A DNA stretch of 64,000 nt from Enterococcus devriesei (GTDB taxonomy: Bacteria > Bacillota > Bacilli > Lactobacillales > Enterococcaceae), in NCBI RefSeq assembly GCF_001885905.1, contig NZ_JXKM01000001.1, positions 186,001 to 250,000 of the forward strand. Reading direction: 5' to 3'. The translations under genes and the position numbers were made by a program. Positions 7,535-16,900 of this stretch are shown here, one piece after another (position 1 is the stretch's first letter; each line of letters opens with the position of its first letter). The notes below the pieces were generated by a model that made no database searches, was not told the origin of the DNA, and saw only the letters and a program-made list of their open reading frames with translations.

Positions 7535-10309
7535 ATGGAACGACGGATTGACCGCATTTATCGCTTTGTATCAGAGAACGCGAATGTAACAACAAAAGAT
7601 GTTGCGGATTCTTTAGATATTCAACGAACAAATGCCAGTAAAGATTTAAATTTACTTGTTAAAGAGGGCCAATTGAATAAAAGTGAAGGAAGACCTGTTC
7701 GCTATTTTGTTTCGACCCAATCAGTAGAAGTGTCGTTTGATCCAGAACCTGTTCATGATAAAGCCACCAAAATTGAACCGCCAGAGAAAAAAATTCTGAA
7801 TCATAATACTGGAAATGTTTTTACTCAAATCATTGGCTCGACCGGCAGTATGCGTAACGCTGTGGAGCAGGCGAAGGCGGCCATTTTATACCCGCCACGT
7901 GGCTTGAATTGTTTGATTACTGGGCCTACTGGCTCGGGGAAAACCTTTTTTGCTCACGCGATGTTTCAATTTGCTCAAACTGAAGGCACCATTAAAAGTG
8001 ATTGTGAGCTAGTTGTGTTTAACTGTGCCGATTACGCTAACAATCCGGAACTATTAATGAGTCATTTATTTGGATACGAAAAGGGAGCCTTTACGGGAGC
8101 GGATACCGACAAAGATGGACTGATCCAGCAAGCGGACGGTGGAATGCTGTTCTTAGATGAAATTCATCGCTTGCCTCCTGAAGGCCAGGAAATGATTTTT
8201 TATTTTATGGATCATGGTACGTATAGTCGTTTAGGAGAAACGGGGAAAAACCGTTTCGCAAATGTTCGGATCGTTGGAGCGACTACAGAAGATCCTCATT
8301 CCTCTTTATTGGATACCTTCGTTCGAAGAATTCCGATCAATATCCAGATGCCAGCCTTCAGTAGTCGTCCAGCTGCAGAGCAATTGGATTTGGTTCGGGT
8401 GATGGTAGCGATGGAAGCCAATCGAATTCAGCGCAAGATCACTTTGACTGAAGATGTGGTAAAGGCACTTCTTGGCAGCGTCTCTTATGGAAATGTCGGC
8501 CAATTAAAATCAAATGTTCAATTGATTTGCGCCCGTGGTTTTATGAACCACATGATGCAAGAGGAAATCCCTATCACATTGAATGATTTGACGGAAGGAA
8601 TCAAAGCCGGCTTAGTCCAGCTTTCTGCCGATCGAATCAAAACGACGGATATCTCACCGTATCTTGAACCAGAGATGGTAGTCACTCCGAATGAAATCGA
8701 TGAATTGATTAAGACGGATACTTATGAGTTGCCTTATAATTTGTACGATATCATTGGCGATAAGGCCGCGTTATTGAAAACGGAAGGTTTGGATCAAGAA
8801 ACGATCAATCATTTTATCTCAACGGATATCAATGTTCATTTGAAATCATTTTATAAAGATCACGGCTTTACCTTCGATACGGAAACACGTTTAACGGAAT
8901 TTGTCGATAAGCATGTGATTGATACGAGCAATAAAATCGCTGCCCTTGTAGGTGAACGACTAGAAACTCATTTTCAACAGAACTTTATTTATGCGATGAG
9001 CCTGCATATTTCTTCGTTCTTGAAAAAAATCCATGTTGGTGAGACTCGTGAGACGAATGATAATATTCGTGAGATGGCCAAAGACTATCCGACAGAATTT
9101 GCGGTAGCTCGTGAGATTCGGCGTTTAGTTGAACAGGAATTCCAAGTGATTATTCCAGAGAGCGAAGATTATTATTTAACGGTCTTACTGGTTTCATTGC
9201 GCGAGGATCAATCTTCAGGCAAGATTGGTGTGGTTGTGGCGGCACATGGAAATAGTACGGCGTCATCGATGGCGCAAGTCGTTCGCGAGTTGCTAGATGT
9301 CACGAATATCAACGCAGTGGATATGCCGCTAGATATGCATCCACGGGTGGCCTATGAAAAAATGCGAGAAGCAGTCACGCAAATTGATGACGGTAGCGGC
9401 GTTTTGATTATGGTAGATATGGGATCACTTGCTACTTTTAATGAAGAGATTCGAAAGGACACAGGGGTAGAGGTTCGAACCTTAGACATGGTGACGACGC
9501 CCTTATTGATTGAAGCCGCACGCAAATCCAGTGTACTCGGTTCTGGTGTGGATGAGTTGTATGAATCCTTGCAAGGCTTTCGCGGCTATGGGCACGTAAG
9601 TCAAGAAAATGAGGAAGTCAGTGAGAAACAGGCGATTTTGGCCGTCTGTGCTTCAGGTGAAGGAACAGCGCAACGTTTGAAGGAAATTATTGAACGCCCA
9701 TTGAAGCAGCGCAATTTAAAACATATCGAAGTGCTGACTTTGGCGGTAGGAGATATAAAAACCAAAGTCCCTGTCTTTAAAGAAGAATACAAAATTATCG
9801 CAACGACTGGAATTGTTGATCCTAAGGTCGGTGCTCCTTATATCCCAATGGAAAAATTTATCAACCAAAAAGCGGAGCAAGTCATTGACGAATTGTTATT
9901 AGAAAATGATTTAGCAGATCAAGGTGAAGTCGTCTTAGATGCTAAGCAGGCGCGAGAATTGTGTGTCAAATTTATGGAAGAGAGCTTTACGTTTGTCAAT
10001 CCTAGCAAGATCATTGAGCCTTTATGGCATTTAGCTACGACGGTTATCGAGAATAATGGGAATTCCTCGGACTATGCTTTGATGGTGAACTTCGTCATGC
10101 ATATGGCTGGAACGATTGAGCGTGGAATTTTACAGCAGCCGTTGAAAGTCGATGAAGAATCTAAAAAAATCTATCAGAAAGTAACGGATAATAAAGTAAT
10201 GAATCGAGGGTTGAACGAATTAGAGAGTCAGCTTCGGATTTCGATTCCCACCTCAGAGCGTTACTATATTTATCAATTACTCAAAAATCATGAAGAAGTA
10301 ATCGCATAA
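7535..10309 (+). CDS. manR: Sigma-54 dependent activator of the mannose PTS, ManR/LevR family
   Basis: 924 residues. Order of domains: N-terminal helix-turn-helix (residues 1-70), AAA+ sigma-54 interaction domain with Walker A GPTGSGKT near 130 and the sigma-54 contact loop GAFTGAD near 184, a first PTS regulation domain around 440-550, an EIIA-Man-like domain (GVVVAAHGNSTASSM near 565, with a phosphorylatable histidine), an EIIB-like part, and a C-terminal PTS regulation domain. Such regulators open sigma-54 promoters of mannose-class PTS operons and are switched by phosphorylation through the PTS. A -24/-12 promoter and the PTS genes follow directly. Equivalent to E. faecalis MptR/ManR. Confidence 0.95.
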   Translation: MERRIDRIYRFVSENANVTTKDVADSLDIQRTNASKDLNLLVKEGQLNKSEGRPVRYFVSTQSVEVSFDPEPVHDKATKIEPPEKKILNHNTGNVFTQIIGSTGSMRNAVEQAKAAILYPPRGLNCLITGPTGSGKTFFAHAMFQFAQTEGTIKSDCELVVFNCADYANNPELLMSHLFGYEKGAFTGADTDKDGLIQQADGGMLFLDEIHRLPPEGQEMIFYFMDHGTYSRLGETGKNRFANVRIVGATTEDPHSSLLDTFVRRIPINIQMPAFSSRPAAEQLDLVRVMVAMEANRIQRKITLTEDVVKALLGSVSYGNVGQLKSNVQLICARGFMNHMMQEEIPITLNDLTEGIKAGLVQLSADRIKTTDISPYLEPEMVVTPNEIDELIKTDTYELPYNLYDIIGDKAALLKTEGLDQETINHFISTDINVHLKSFYKDHGFTFDTETRLTEFVDKHVIDTSNKIAALVGERLETHFQQNFIYAMSLHISSFLKKIHVGETRETNDNIREMAKDYPTEFAVAREIRRLVEQEFQVIIPESEDYYLTVLLVSLREDQSSGKIGVVVAAHGNSTASSMAQVVRELLDVTNINAVDMPLDMHPRVAYEKMREAVTQIDDGSGVLIMVDMGSLATFNEEIRKDTGVEVRTLDMVTTPLLIEAARKSSVLGSGVDELYESLQGFRGYGHVSQENEEVSEKQAILAVCASGEGTAQRLKEIIERPLKQRNLKHIEVLTLAVGDIKTKVPVFKEEYKIIATTGIVDPKVGAPYIPMEKFINQKAEQVIDELLLENDLADQGEVVLDAKQARELCVKFMEESFTFVNPSKIIEPLWHLATTVIENNGNSSDYALMVNFVMHMAGTIERGILQQPLKVDEESKKIYQKVTDNKVMNRGLNELESQLRISIPTSERYYIYQLLKNHEEVIA

Positions 10310-10312
10310 TAA

Positions 10313-10356
10313 ATACACAAAAAAGGATACAGTATACTGTATCCTTTTTTGTGTAT
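10313..10356 (+). terminator. Perfect 44-bp palindrome: manR terminator and possible activator site
   Basis: Every base from 10313 to 10356 pairs with its mirror partner (centre between 10334 and 10335). The left arm contains ACACAAAAAAGGATACAGTA. As RNA it would make a long hairpin with a T-rich right arm, fitting a terminator for manR. It also lies 44 bp upstream of the sigma-54 -24 box, where an upstream activator site would be expected. Confidence 0.8.
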
Positions 10357-10399
10357 CGTTTAAAAGCTGATAACTAAAGAATTTCTTGCTAGTGTATTT

Positions 10400-10415
10400 T
10401 GGCACGGCAATTGCT
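10400..10415 (+). promoter_or_regulatory. Sigma-54 promoter of the mannose PTS operon
   Basis: TGGCACGGCAATTGCT matches the -24/-12 consensus TGGCAC-N5-TTGCW exactly. It is about 100 bp before the first PTS gene and directly after the gene for its cognate activator ManR. Confidence 0.95.
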
Positions 10416-10511
10416 TTATATTAAGTGAGTAGCTGTGTGTCAGTGTACTCTTAATTTGTAGCACAAGTCTTTTAGCATCGGAGCCTTGTATTAGTTGTAG
10501 GAGGTGGTGGG

Positions 10512-11018
10512 ATGGTAATGGATATACGCCTCACTCGGATCGATGATCGTTTGATCCATGGTCAAGTAGCTACCGCATGGTCAAAGGCAACTGGAATTGA
10601 ACGGATTTTAGTAGTCAGTGACGAAGTGGCTAATGATGAGTTGCGAAAATTCCTATTAAAACAAGCCGCTCCACCAGGTATCAAGTCTAATGTTGTCACA
10701 AAAAGAAAATTGGTAGAGGTTTATCAAGATCATTTGTTTGATGGAATGAAGATCATGCTACTATTTGCTTCTCCGCAGGATGTGTTAGAAGTGGTCCAAG
10801 CGGGCGTTGATTTGAAGGCAGTCAATATCGGTGGTATGCGTTTTTGCGAAGGGAAAAAGATGATCACAAACTTTATTTCCATGAATGAGGACGATATTGC
10901 TTGTTTCAGCACTTTAGCTGAACTAGGAGTCGAGTTGGAAGTACGACAAGTACCTACAGACCGCAAAACAGATCTAATGCAATTGATCAAAAAAAGAAAA
11001 GATGCTGCAACAACTTAA
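10512..11018 (+). CDS. Mannose-family PTS EIIB component
   Basis: 168 residues of the PTSIIB_sorb fold. The phosphorylation histidine is in TRIDDRLIHGQVATAW near residue 16. It is highly similar to the IIB half of the next gene (shared DRLxHGQVATxW, VVSDEVAxDELRK, QAAPPGxK). A separate IIB gene before the fused IIAB gene is the mptB-mptA order known in E. faecalis. The ATG at 10512 lies 7 nt after GGAGG. First gene of the sigma-54 operon. It may let the system take a second sugar or serve as a regulatory phosphocarrier for ManR; this is not shown by sequence. Confidence 0.9.
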   Translation: MVMDIRLTRIDDRLIHGQVATAWSKATGIERILVVSDEVANDELRKFLLKQAAPPGIKSNVVTKRKLVEVYQDHLFDGMKIMLLFASPQDVLEVVQAGVDLKAVNIGGMRFCEGKKMITNFISMNEDDIACFSTLAELGVELEVRQVPTDRKTDLMQLIKKRKDAATT

Positions 11019-11087
11019 TTTTGGTTACAGGTTTTTAGAACTTATTTATATTTTTGAGCTGTAACAATACTAATAGGAGGTAAAGAG

Positions 11088-12065
11088 ATGGTAGGAATTA
11101 TCATTGCTAGTCATGGCGAATTCGCTAATGGTATCTTGCAATCCGGAGCGATGATCTTTGGAGAACAAGAAAACGTCAAAGCTGTAACTTTGATGCCCAG
11201 TGAAGGACCTGATGACGTTAAAGCAAAAATGAAGGAAGCAATCGCCTCTTTCGAAAACCAAGACGAAGTATTATTCTTAGTCGATCTTTGGGGTGGAACT
11301 CCTTTCAACCAAGCCAATAGCTTGTTTGAAGAACACAAAGATTCATGGGCAATCGTTGCTGGTATGAACTTACCGATGTTGATCGAAGCGTATGCTTCAC
11401 GTTTCTCAATGGAAACGGCACATGAAATCGCTGCACATATTTTAGGCACAGCTAAAGAAGGGGTTAGAGTTCGTCCTGAAGAACTTGAACCAGCTGAAGC
11501 TACTCCAACAGCTGCAACAGCTGCACAACCATCAAATGCTGGACAACCCGGCAAATTCTCTTATGTTTTGGCACGTGTTGACTCTCGTTTATTACATGGA
11601 CAAGTAGCAACTGTCTGGACTAAGACAACTGGTCCAACTCGTATTATTGTTGTTTCTGATGAAGTGGCAAAAGATGAACTTCGTAAGAGTTTAATCCAAC
11701 AAGCTGCTCCTCCAGGTGTAAAAGCACACGTGGTGCCAGTGGACAAGATGATCGAACTTGCAAAAGATGATAAACATTTTGGTGGACAAAAAGCATTACT
11801 ACTTTTTGAAAACCCAGAAGACGCTCTTAGAGCAGTTGAAGGCGGCGTTGAATTGAAAGAAATCAACGTTGGATCAATGGCTCATTCACCTGGTAAAGTG
11901 CAACCGAATAAAGTATTGGCGTTTAACCAAACTGATATCGATACTTTCAACAAATTGAAAGCTAAAGGTATTACTTTTGATGTTCGTAAAGTACCAAGTG
12001 ATTCAAAAGGAAATATGGATGAAATTCTTAAAAAAGCTCAAGAAGAGCTGAATAAACAAAAATAG
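11088..12065 (+). CDS. manX: Mannose-specific PTS EIIAB component
   Basis: 325 residues. IIA domain at residues 1-130 with the active histidine in IIASHGEFANGILQSG (residue 9), an Ala/Pro/Thr-rich hinge at about 134-155, then a IIB domain with its histidine in VDSRLLHGQVATVW near 169. Transfers phosphate from HPr to sugar carried by the IIC/IID membrane pair encoded next. In lactic acid bacteria this system is the main glucose/mannose carrier, a sensor for carbon catabolite repression, and a receptor for class IIa bacteriocins. Confidence 0.95.
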   Translation: MVGIIIASHGEFANGILQSGAMIFGEQENVKAVTLMPSEGPDDVKAKMKEAIASFENQDEVLFLVDLWGGTPFNQANSLFEEHKDSWAIVAGMNLPMLIEAYASRFSMETAHEIAAHILGTAKEGVRVRPEELEPAEATPTAATAAQPSNAGQPGKFSYVLARVDSRLLHGQVATVWTKTTGPTRIIVVSDEVAKDELRKSLIQQAAPPGVKAHVVPVDKMIELAKDDKHFGGQKALLLFENPEDALRAVEGGVELKEINVGSMAHSPGKVQPNKVLAFNQTDIDTFNKLKAKGITFDVRKVPSDSKGNMDEILKKAQEELNKQK

Positions 12066-12101
12066 TCCAAATTATTATAAGAAAACGGAGGATTAATAAT
12101 C

Positions 12102-12911
12102 ATGGAATTAAATTTTATTCAAATGATTTTAGTCGTTATCGTTGCATTTTTAGCTGGTATGGAAGGTATCTTGGATGAATTCCATTTTCACCAACCAGTT
12201 ATTGCTTGTACGTTAATCGGCTTGGTAACAGGTAACTTAATACCTTGTGTAATCTTGGGTGGTACATTACAAATGATCGCTTTAGGTTGGGCAAATATCG
12301 GTGCAGCTGTAGCGCCAGATGCTGCTTTAGCCTCTATCGCATCTGCAATTATTTTAGTATTAGGTGGACAAGGTCGTGCTGGAGTTTCTTCTGCCATCGC
12401 AATCGCTGTTCCTCTAGCTGTCGCTGGTTTACTATTAACTATTATCTGTCGTACAATCGCAACTGCATTCGTTCATTTAATGGATGCCGCAGCGAAAGAA
12501 GGAAATATCCGTATGGTAGAATTATGGCACATCATTGCCATTGCCATGCAAGGTGTTCGTATTGCAATTCCTGCTGCTTTAATCTTAGCAGTTGGTGAAG
12601 GTCCTGTACGTGGTTTATTAGAATCTATGCCTACATGGTTAACAGATGGCTTGGCAATCGGTGGTGGTATGGTTGTTGCCGTTGGTTATGCAATGGTTAT
12701 CAATATGATGGCTACCCGTGAAGTATGGCCTTTCTTCGCAATTGGTTTTGTTTTAGCAACTGTTTCACAAATTACTCTTATCGGTCTTGGTGCTATCGGT
12801 GTAGCTTTAGCTCTTATCTACTTAGCCTTATCTAAACAAGGCGGCGGTTCAGGTAATGGCGGCGGTTCAAATACTGGTGACCCATTAGGCGATATCATCG
12901 ATAACTACTAA
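12102..12911 (+). CDS. manY: Mannose-specific PTS EIIC component
   Basis: 269 residues, strongly hydrophobic, matching EII-Sor/Man IIC: early LAGMEGILDEFHFHQPVIACTL, then LGGTLQMIALGWANIGAAVAPD. The last 30 residues are rich in Gly, Ser and Asn, a common cytoplasmic tail. Forms the sugar channel with the IID protein. Ribosome site CGGAGG upstream; manZ follows after 19 bp. Confidence 0.95.
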   Translation: MELNFIQMILVVIVAFLAGMEGILDEFHFHQPVIACTLIGLVTGNLIPCVILGGTLQMIALGWANIGAAVAPDAALASIASAIILVLGGQGRAGVSSAIAIAVPLAVAGLLLTIICRTIATAFVHLMDAAAKEGNIRMVELWHIIAIAMQGVRIAIPAALILAVGEGPVRGLLESMPTWLTDGLAIGGGMVVAVGYAMVINMMATREVWPFFAIGFVLATVSQITLIGLGAIGVALALIYLALSKQGGGSGNGGGSNTGDPLGDIIDNY

Positions 12912-12930
12912 GAAGGAGGAGAACACGAAA

Positions 12931-13842
12931 ATGGCAGAACAAGTTAAGTTAACAAAAAAAGATCGTATTTCTGTTTGGATGCGTTCAACCTTTCTTCAAG
13001 GTTCTTGGAACTATGAACGTATGCAAAATGGTGGTTGGGCATTCTCAATGATCCCAGCGATCAAAAGATTATATAAAACTAAAGAAGACCGTGCCGCAGC
13101 CTTGACTCGTCACTTGGAATTCTTTAATACTCACCCATATGTTGCTTCACCAATTATCGGTGTTACTTTGGCACTTGAAGAAGAACGTGCTAATGGTGCC
13201 CCAGTTGATGACGTAACGATTCAAGGGGTTAAAGTTGGTATGATGGGGCCTCTAGCAGGTATTGGGGATCCAGTCTTCTGGTTCACTGTTAAACCTATTT
13301 TGGGAGCTCTAGCTGCATCACTTGCAATCAGTGGTAATATCTTAGGTCCAATCATTTATTTCGTTGGATGGAATATTATTCGTATGGCATTCATGTGGTA
13401 TACACAAGAATTCGGCTACAAAGCTGGCTCTCGTATTACTGAGGACTTGTCTGGTGGATTACTACAAGATATTACAAAAGGTGCTTCTATTTTAGGGATG
13501 TTTATCCTTGGTTCATTGGTAAACCGTTGGGTATCAATCAAGTTTGCACCAGTTGTATCTACTGTCAAACTGGATAAAGGTGCTTACATTGAATGGGATA
13601 AATTACCTTCAGGTGCCCAAGGAATCAAAGAAGCCTTACAACAACAAGCTTCAGGATTATCATTAGATAGTTCTAAAGTAACGACTTTACAAGACAACTT
13701 GGATTCATTAATTCCAGGGCTTGCTGCGTTACTATTAACTTTATTCTGTATGTGGTTATTGAAGAAAAAAGTTTCTCCAATCATCATTATTTTGGGCTTG
13801 TTCGTAGTTGGTATTGTATTCCACCTAATTGGACTAATGTAG
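12931..13842 (+). CDS. manZ: Mannose-specific PTS EIID component
   Basis: 303 residues of the EIID-AGA family: N-terminal soluble part (FLQGSWNYERMQNGGWAFSMIP), then GVKVGMMGPLAGIGDPVFWFT, and C-terminal membrane segments. Partner of the IIC protein. In related genomes this gene is followed directly by a DUF956 gene. Here that gene is about 20.7 kb further on and the NRPS cluster lies between. Confidence 0.95.
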   Translation: MAEQVKLTKKDRISVWMRSTFLQGSWNYERMQNGGWAFSMIPAIKRLYKTKEDRAAALTRHLEFFNTHPYVASPIIGVTLALEEERANGAPVDDVTIQGVKVGMMGPLAGIGDPVFWFTVKPILGALAASLAISGNILGPIIYFVGWNIIRMAFMWYTQEFGYKAGSRITEDLSGGLLQDITKGASILGMFILGSLVNRWVSIKFAPVVSTVKLDKGAYIEWDKLPSGAQGIKEALQQQASGLSLDSSKVTTLQDNLDSLIPGLAALLLTLFCMWLLKKKVSPIIIILGLFVVGIVFHLIGLM

Positions 13843-13854
13843 AAATTTTATTTA
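13843..13854 (+). repeat. Left copy of a 12-bp direct repeat flanking the NRPS cluster
   Basis: AAATTTTATTTA begins at the first base after the manZ stop codon. The same 12 bp occurs at 34320-34331, 14 nt after the last cluster gene. The match is perfect but made only of A and T, so chance similarity is possible. It could mark the insertion junction. Confidence 0.4.
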
Positions 13855-13858
13855 AGAG

Positions 13859-13898
13859 ATCTGGGCTCAAGATTTTTGGCTCAGATTTCTTTTTTTTT
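13859..13898 (+). terminator. Terminator-like hairpin between manZ and npsA
   Basis: Stem ATCTGGGCT / GGCTCAGAT (two G-T pairs) with a 10-nt loop, then a run of T broken once by C. It ends 17 nt before the npsA start, leaving no room for an independent promoter after it. It probably reduces, without stopping, read-through from the mannose PTS operon into the NRPS genes. Confidence 0.75.
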
Positions 13899-13915
13899 AG
13901 AAAGGATAGTGTCAT

Positions 13916-16900
13916 ATGATTGATAACATAGTCAAAGCATTTGAATCTCAAGTTGATAAAACCCCTGATTTAACCGCAGTGGAATTTGCTCAAAAAACTA
14001 TGACTTATAGTGAATTAAATGATAAAGCCAATTCTATTGCTAAATATTTGATTACTGAAAAGACTATTGGTTCTGGAGATATTGTACCATTGCTGCTTAG
14101 TAGAAATGAAAATATCGTAATAGCAATGTTAGCAGTCTTAAAAACAGGTGCAGCGTATACGGCACTCTCTCTACAATACCCTGAGTCACGAATTAATTTT
14201 GTAAAAGAACAAACGAATGCTAAATTAATAATTGATGATTTATTCATGAGTCAAAAGTTTAAACAATATAAAGAAAATTTAGATATAGAAATTAAACCTG
14301 AAAATAGAGCTTATATTGTTTACACTTCTGGAACAACAGGGAATCCTAAAGGTGTAGTGCATACGCACAAGAGTGTCTATAGTCATGTGGATGCCTATTC
14401 AAAATTTATGTCTATTGGGGAATATGATCATCTCAACATGCTTTTTTTAGTTAATTATGTATTTTCTGTCGCAACAACACAGATCTATACCGCTCTTTTT
14501 CATGGACATAAGTTAGTTATATCTGAACCAAACTGCTTAGAGAACATCGAGCAATTTACAAAGTATATTAATGATAAAAAAATTAATTACTTTCAAAGCA
14601 CGCCGTCTTTAGCAGATAGTTTAGATTTTTCACAATTAAATGAACTAAAAATCGTTGGTGTTGCTGGAGAAAAGCTACCTGCAAGCTTAGTTGAAAACGC
14701 TAACCAAAACGATGTTAAATTGGTTAATGTGTATGGACAATCAGAATTCCATTCTGTTACAGCAAAAGTGATTCGTTCAGTAGAAGATAAAAATAATATT
14801 GGATCTACTCTAAATAGTATGAAAGCATATATTTTAGACGAAGATCTCAATGAAGTGAATATCGGTGAAATTGGTGAAATATGTGTTGAAGGGCAACAAT
14901 TAGCAGAAGGATATTTAAATTTAAATGAAGAAACAAAGAAACACTTTGTAAAGAATCCATTCACTTCAGGTCGGCTTTGCAGAACAGGAGACTTAGTAAG
15001 AAAGCTGGAAAATAATGAGTTTGAATTTGTTGGGCGGAATGATTTTCAATTGAATATCAATGGTATACGAACCGAACCAGCAGAGATTGAAACGCAAATT
15101 AATAGTGTCCCTGGAATTAGTAATTCTGTAGTTGTAGGGTATAAAGGTCAATTCATAATCGCTTATTATGTTAGTGATAGAAAAATTAATGACGAAACAA
15201 TAAGAAAAATTACAAATAGAAAATTACCTGATTATATGCAGCCTCATATTTATGTTTGGTTGAAGAAATTGCCATTAAATGATAATGGAAAGCTGGATAG
15301 AAAGAGCTTACCTAAGGTCAATATATCTAGAAAAGAATTGATTGAACCAACAAATGATTATGAAAAAATATTGGTAGACTCTATTGAAGAAATATTAGAT
15401 ATACCAGCAGTAAGTATATTGGAAAACTTTTTTGAACTTGGTGGGACCTCACTTCAGGCTATGAAATTAGCTAATCAAGTTATGAAAAAAACTAATAAAA
15501 GGCTGACTACAAAAGAAATATTAGGAACTTTGAACATACAACAATTAGCCGAGCGACTTATGGAGCAAAATTCTGAAGTAGAGAATTCGTTGTTCCCGAT
15601 TATTGAACAAAAGAAAAATCTAATGAGCCCCGCCCAAAAAAGAACATTCGTTTTTTATGAACTAAATAAAAATGAAATTGATTATAATGAGCAAACTGTA
15701 TTAGACTTTTCCGGAAAAATTGATGTAGCAACAATTAAAAATGCTTTATTACAGATGATTAGAAGCCATGAGTCATTGCGAACTAAGTTTTATAGCAAAA
15801 ACGGGAATTATATTCAAGAGGTTCTCAATGAAGGAACGCTTGATTTTGAGTTAGTATCGCAAGTTAAAGATTTTTCTTCATTAGTAACTCCTTTTGACTT
15901 GGAGCATGGTATTACAATGCATGTACGTTTAATTCAAGGAAGAGATAAGGATTCTCTTTTTATTGATAAACACCACATTATAACAGATGGAACAAGTGAA
16001 GAACTATTTTATAAAGAATTGGCAACTCTATATAAAGGTGAACGAACCGAAGTAAATAAATATCATTACAAAGATTATAGTCATTGGATAAATAATTTAG
16101 ATTTGAGAAGCGAAAAAAAATGGTGGTTTGACTATTTAGCCGGTTATCAAAGGTTGGAAATTGCGACAGATTATAGAATTCAAAAAAATAAACCTACAGT
16201 AGGGAAAACGAAAGTTATTCCATTTAAAAAAGAATTACTATGTAAAATTAGAGATTTCTCTAAAGAAAATAAAGTAAGTGATTATGTTTTAATCTTCACT
16301 ACGATTAGTATGTTACTTTCTAAAATGTACAAATCGAAAGATTTTGTTGTTGGAACAGTTGCTAATGGTAGAGTTCACGAAGCGGCTGAAAATATGTTGG
16401 GTATGTTTGTAAATACTCTACCAGTTCGAGTGAGTGTTGATACAGATCAGAGCGCACGTCAATTTTTGAATATGATGAACGAAAATATTCTTTCGACTCT
16501 CTCTAATCAAAATTATCAATTTGAAAACATAGCAAAAGACTTAGATGCCGCAAATGAAGGGAGAAACCCTTTCTTTGATTGTATGTTTGTTTACCAAAAT
16601 ACTCGTTACCAAGATTATTTTGAAGGATTAGCTAAAAAGAATCCCTATAAAACAACTGCAGCTAAGTTTAGTTTAACTTTTGAAATAGAGGACTCAGGTC
16701 ATTCTATGGATCTTTTTCTAAATTATGATTCTTCGCTATTTAAACAAAGTACAATAGATAGGTTATGCAAAAATTTCTTTACTTTATTAGAGAATTATTT
16801 AGTAAGTAATCAAGAGACTATATCTGAACTATCTGCATTATCAAAAGAAGATAAGAATTTATTATTGAATTTTGATACCTTATCAAAACATGGAAATGTG

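Noticed and set aside
11111-11866. Antisense open frames of 147 and 101 residues opposite manX
   Set aside because: Composition mirrors the coding strand (Ser, Ala, Ile rich) and there are no start signals; shadows.
12245-12598. 117-residue open frame rich in Cys, Arg and Ser inside manY
   Set aside because: It is the +1 frame shadow of manY with low-complexity composition and no ribosome site.
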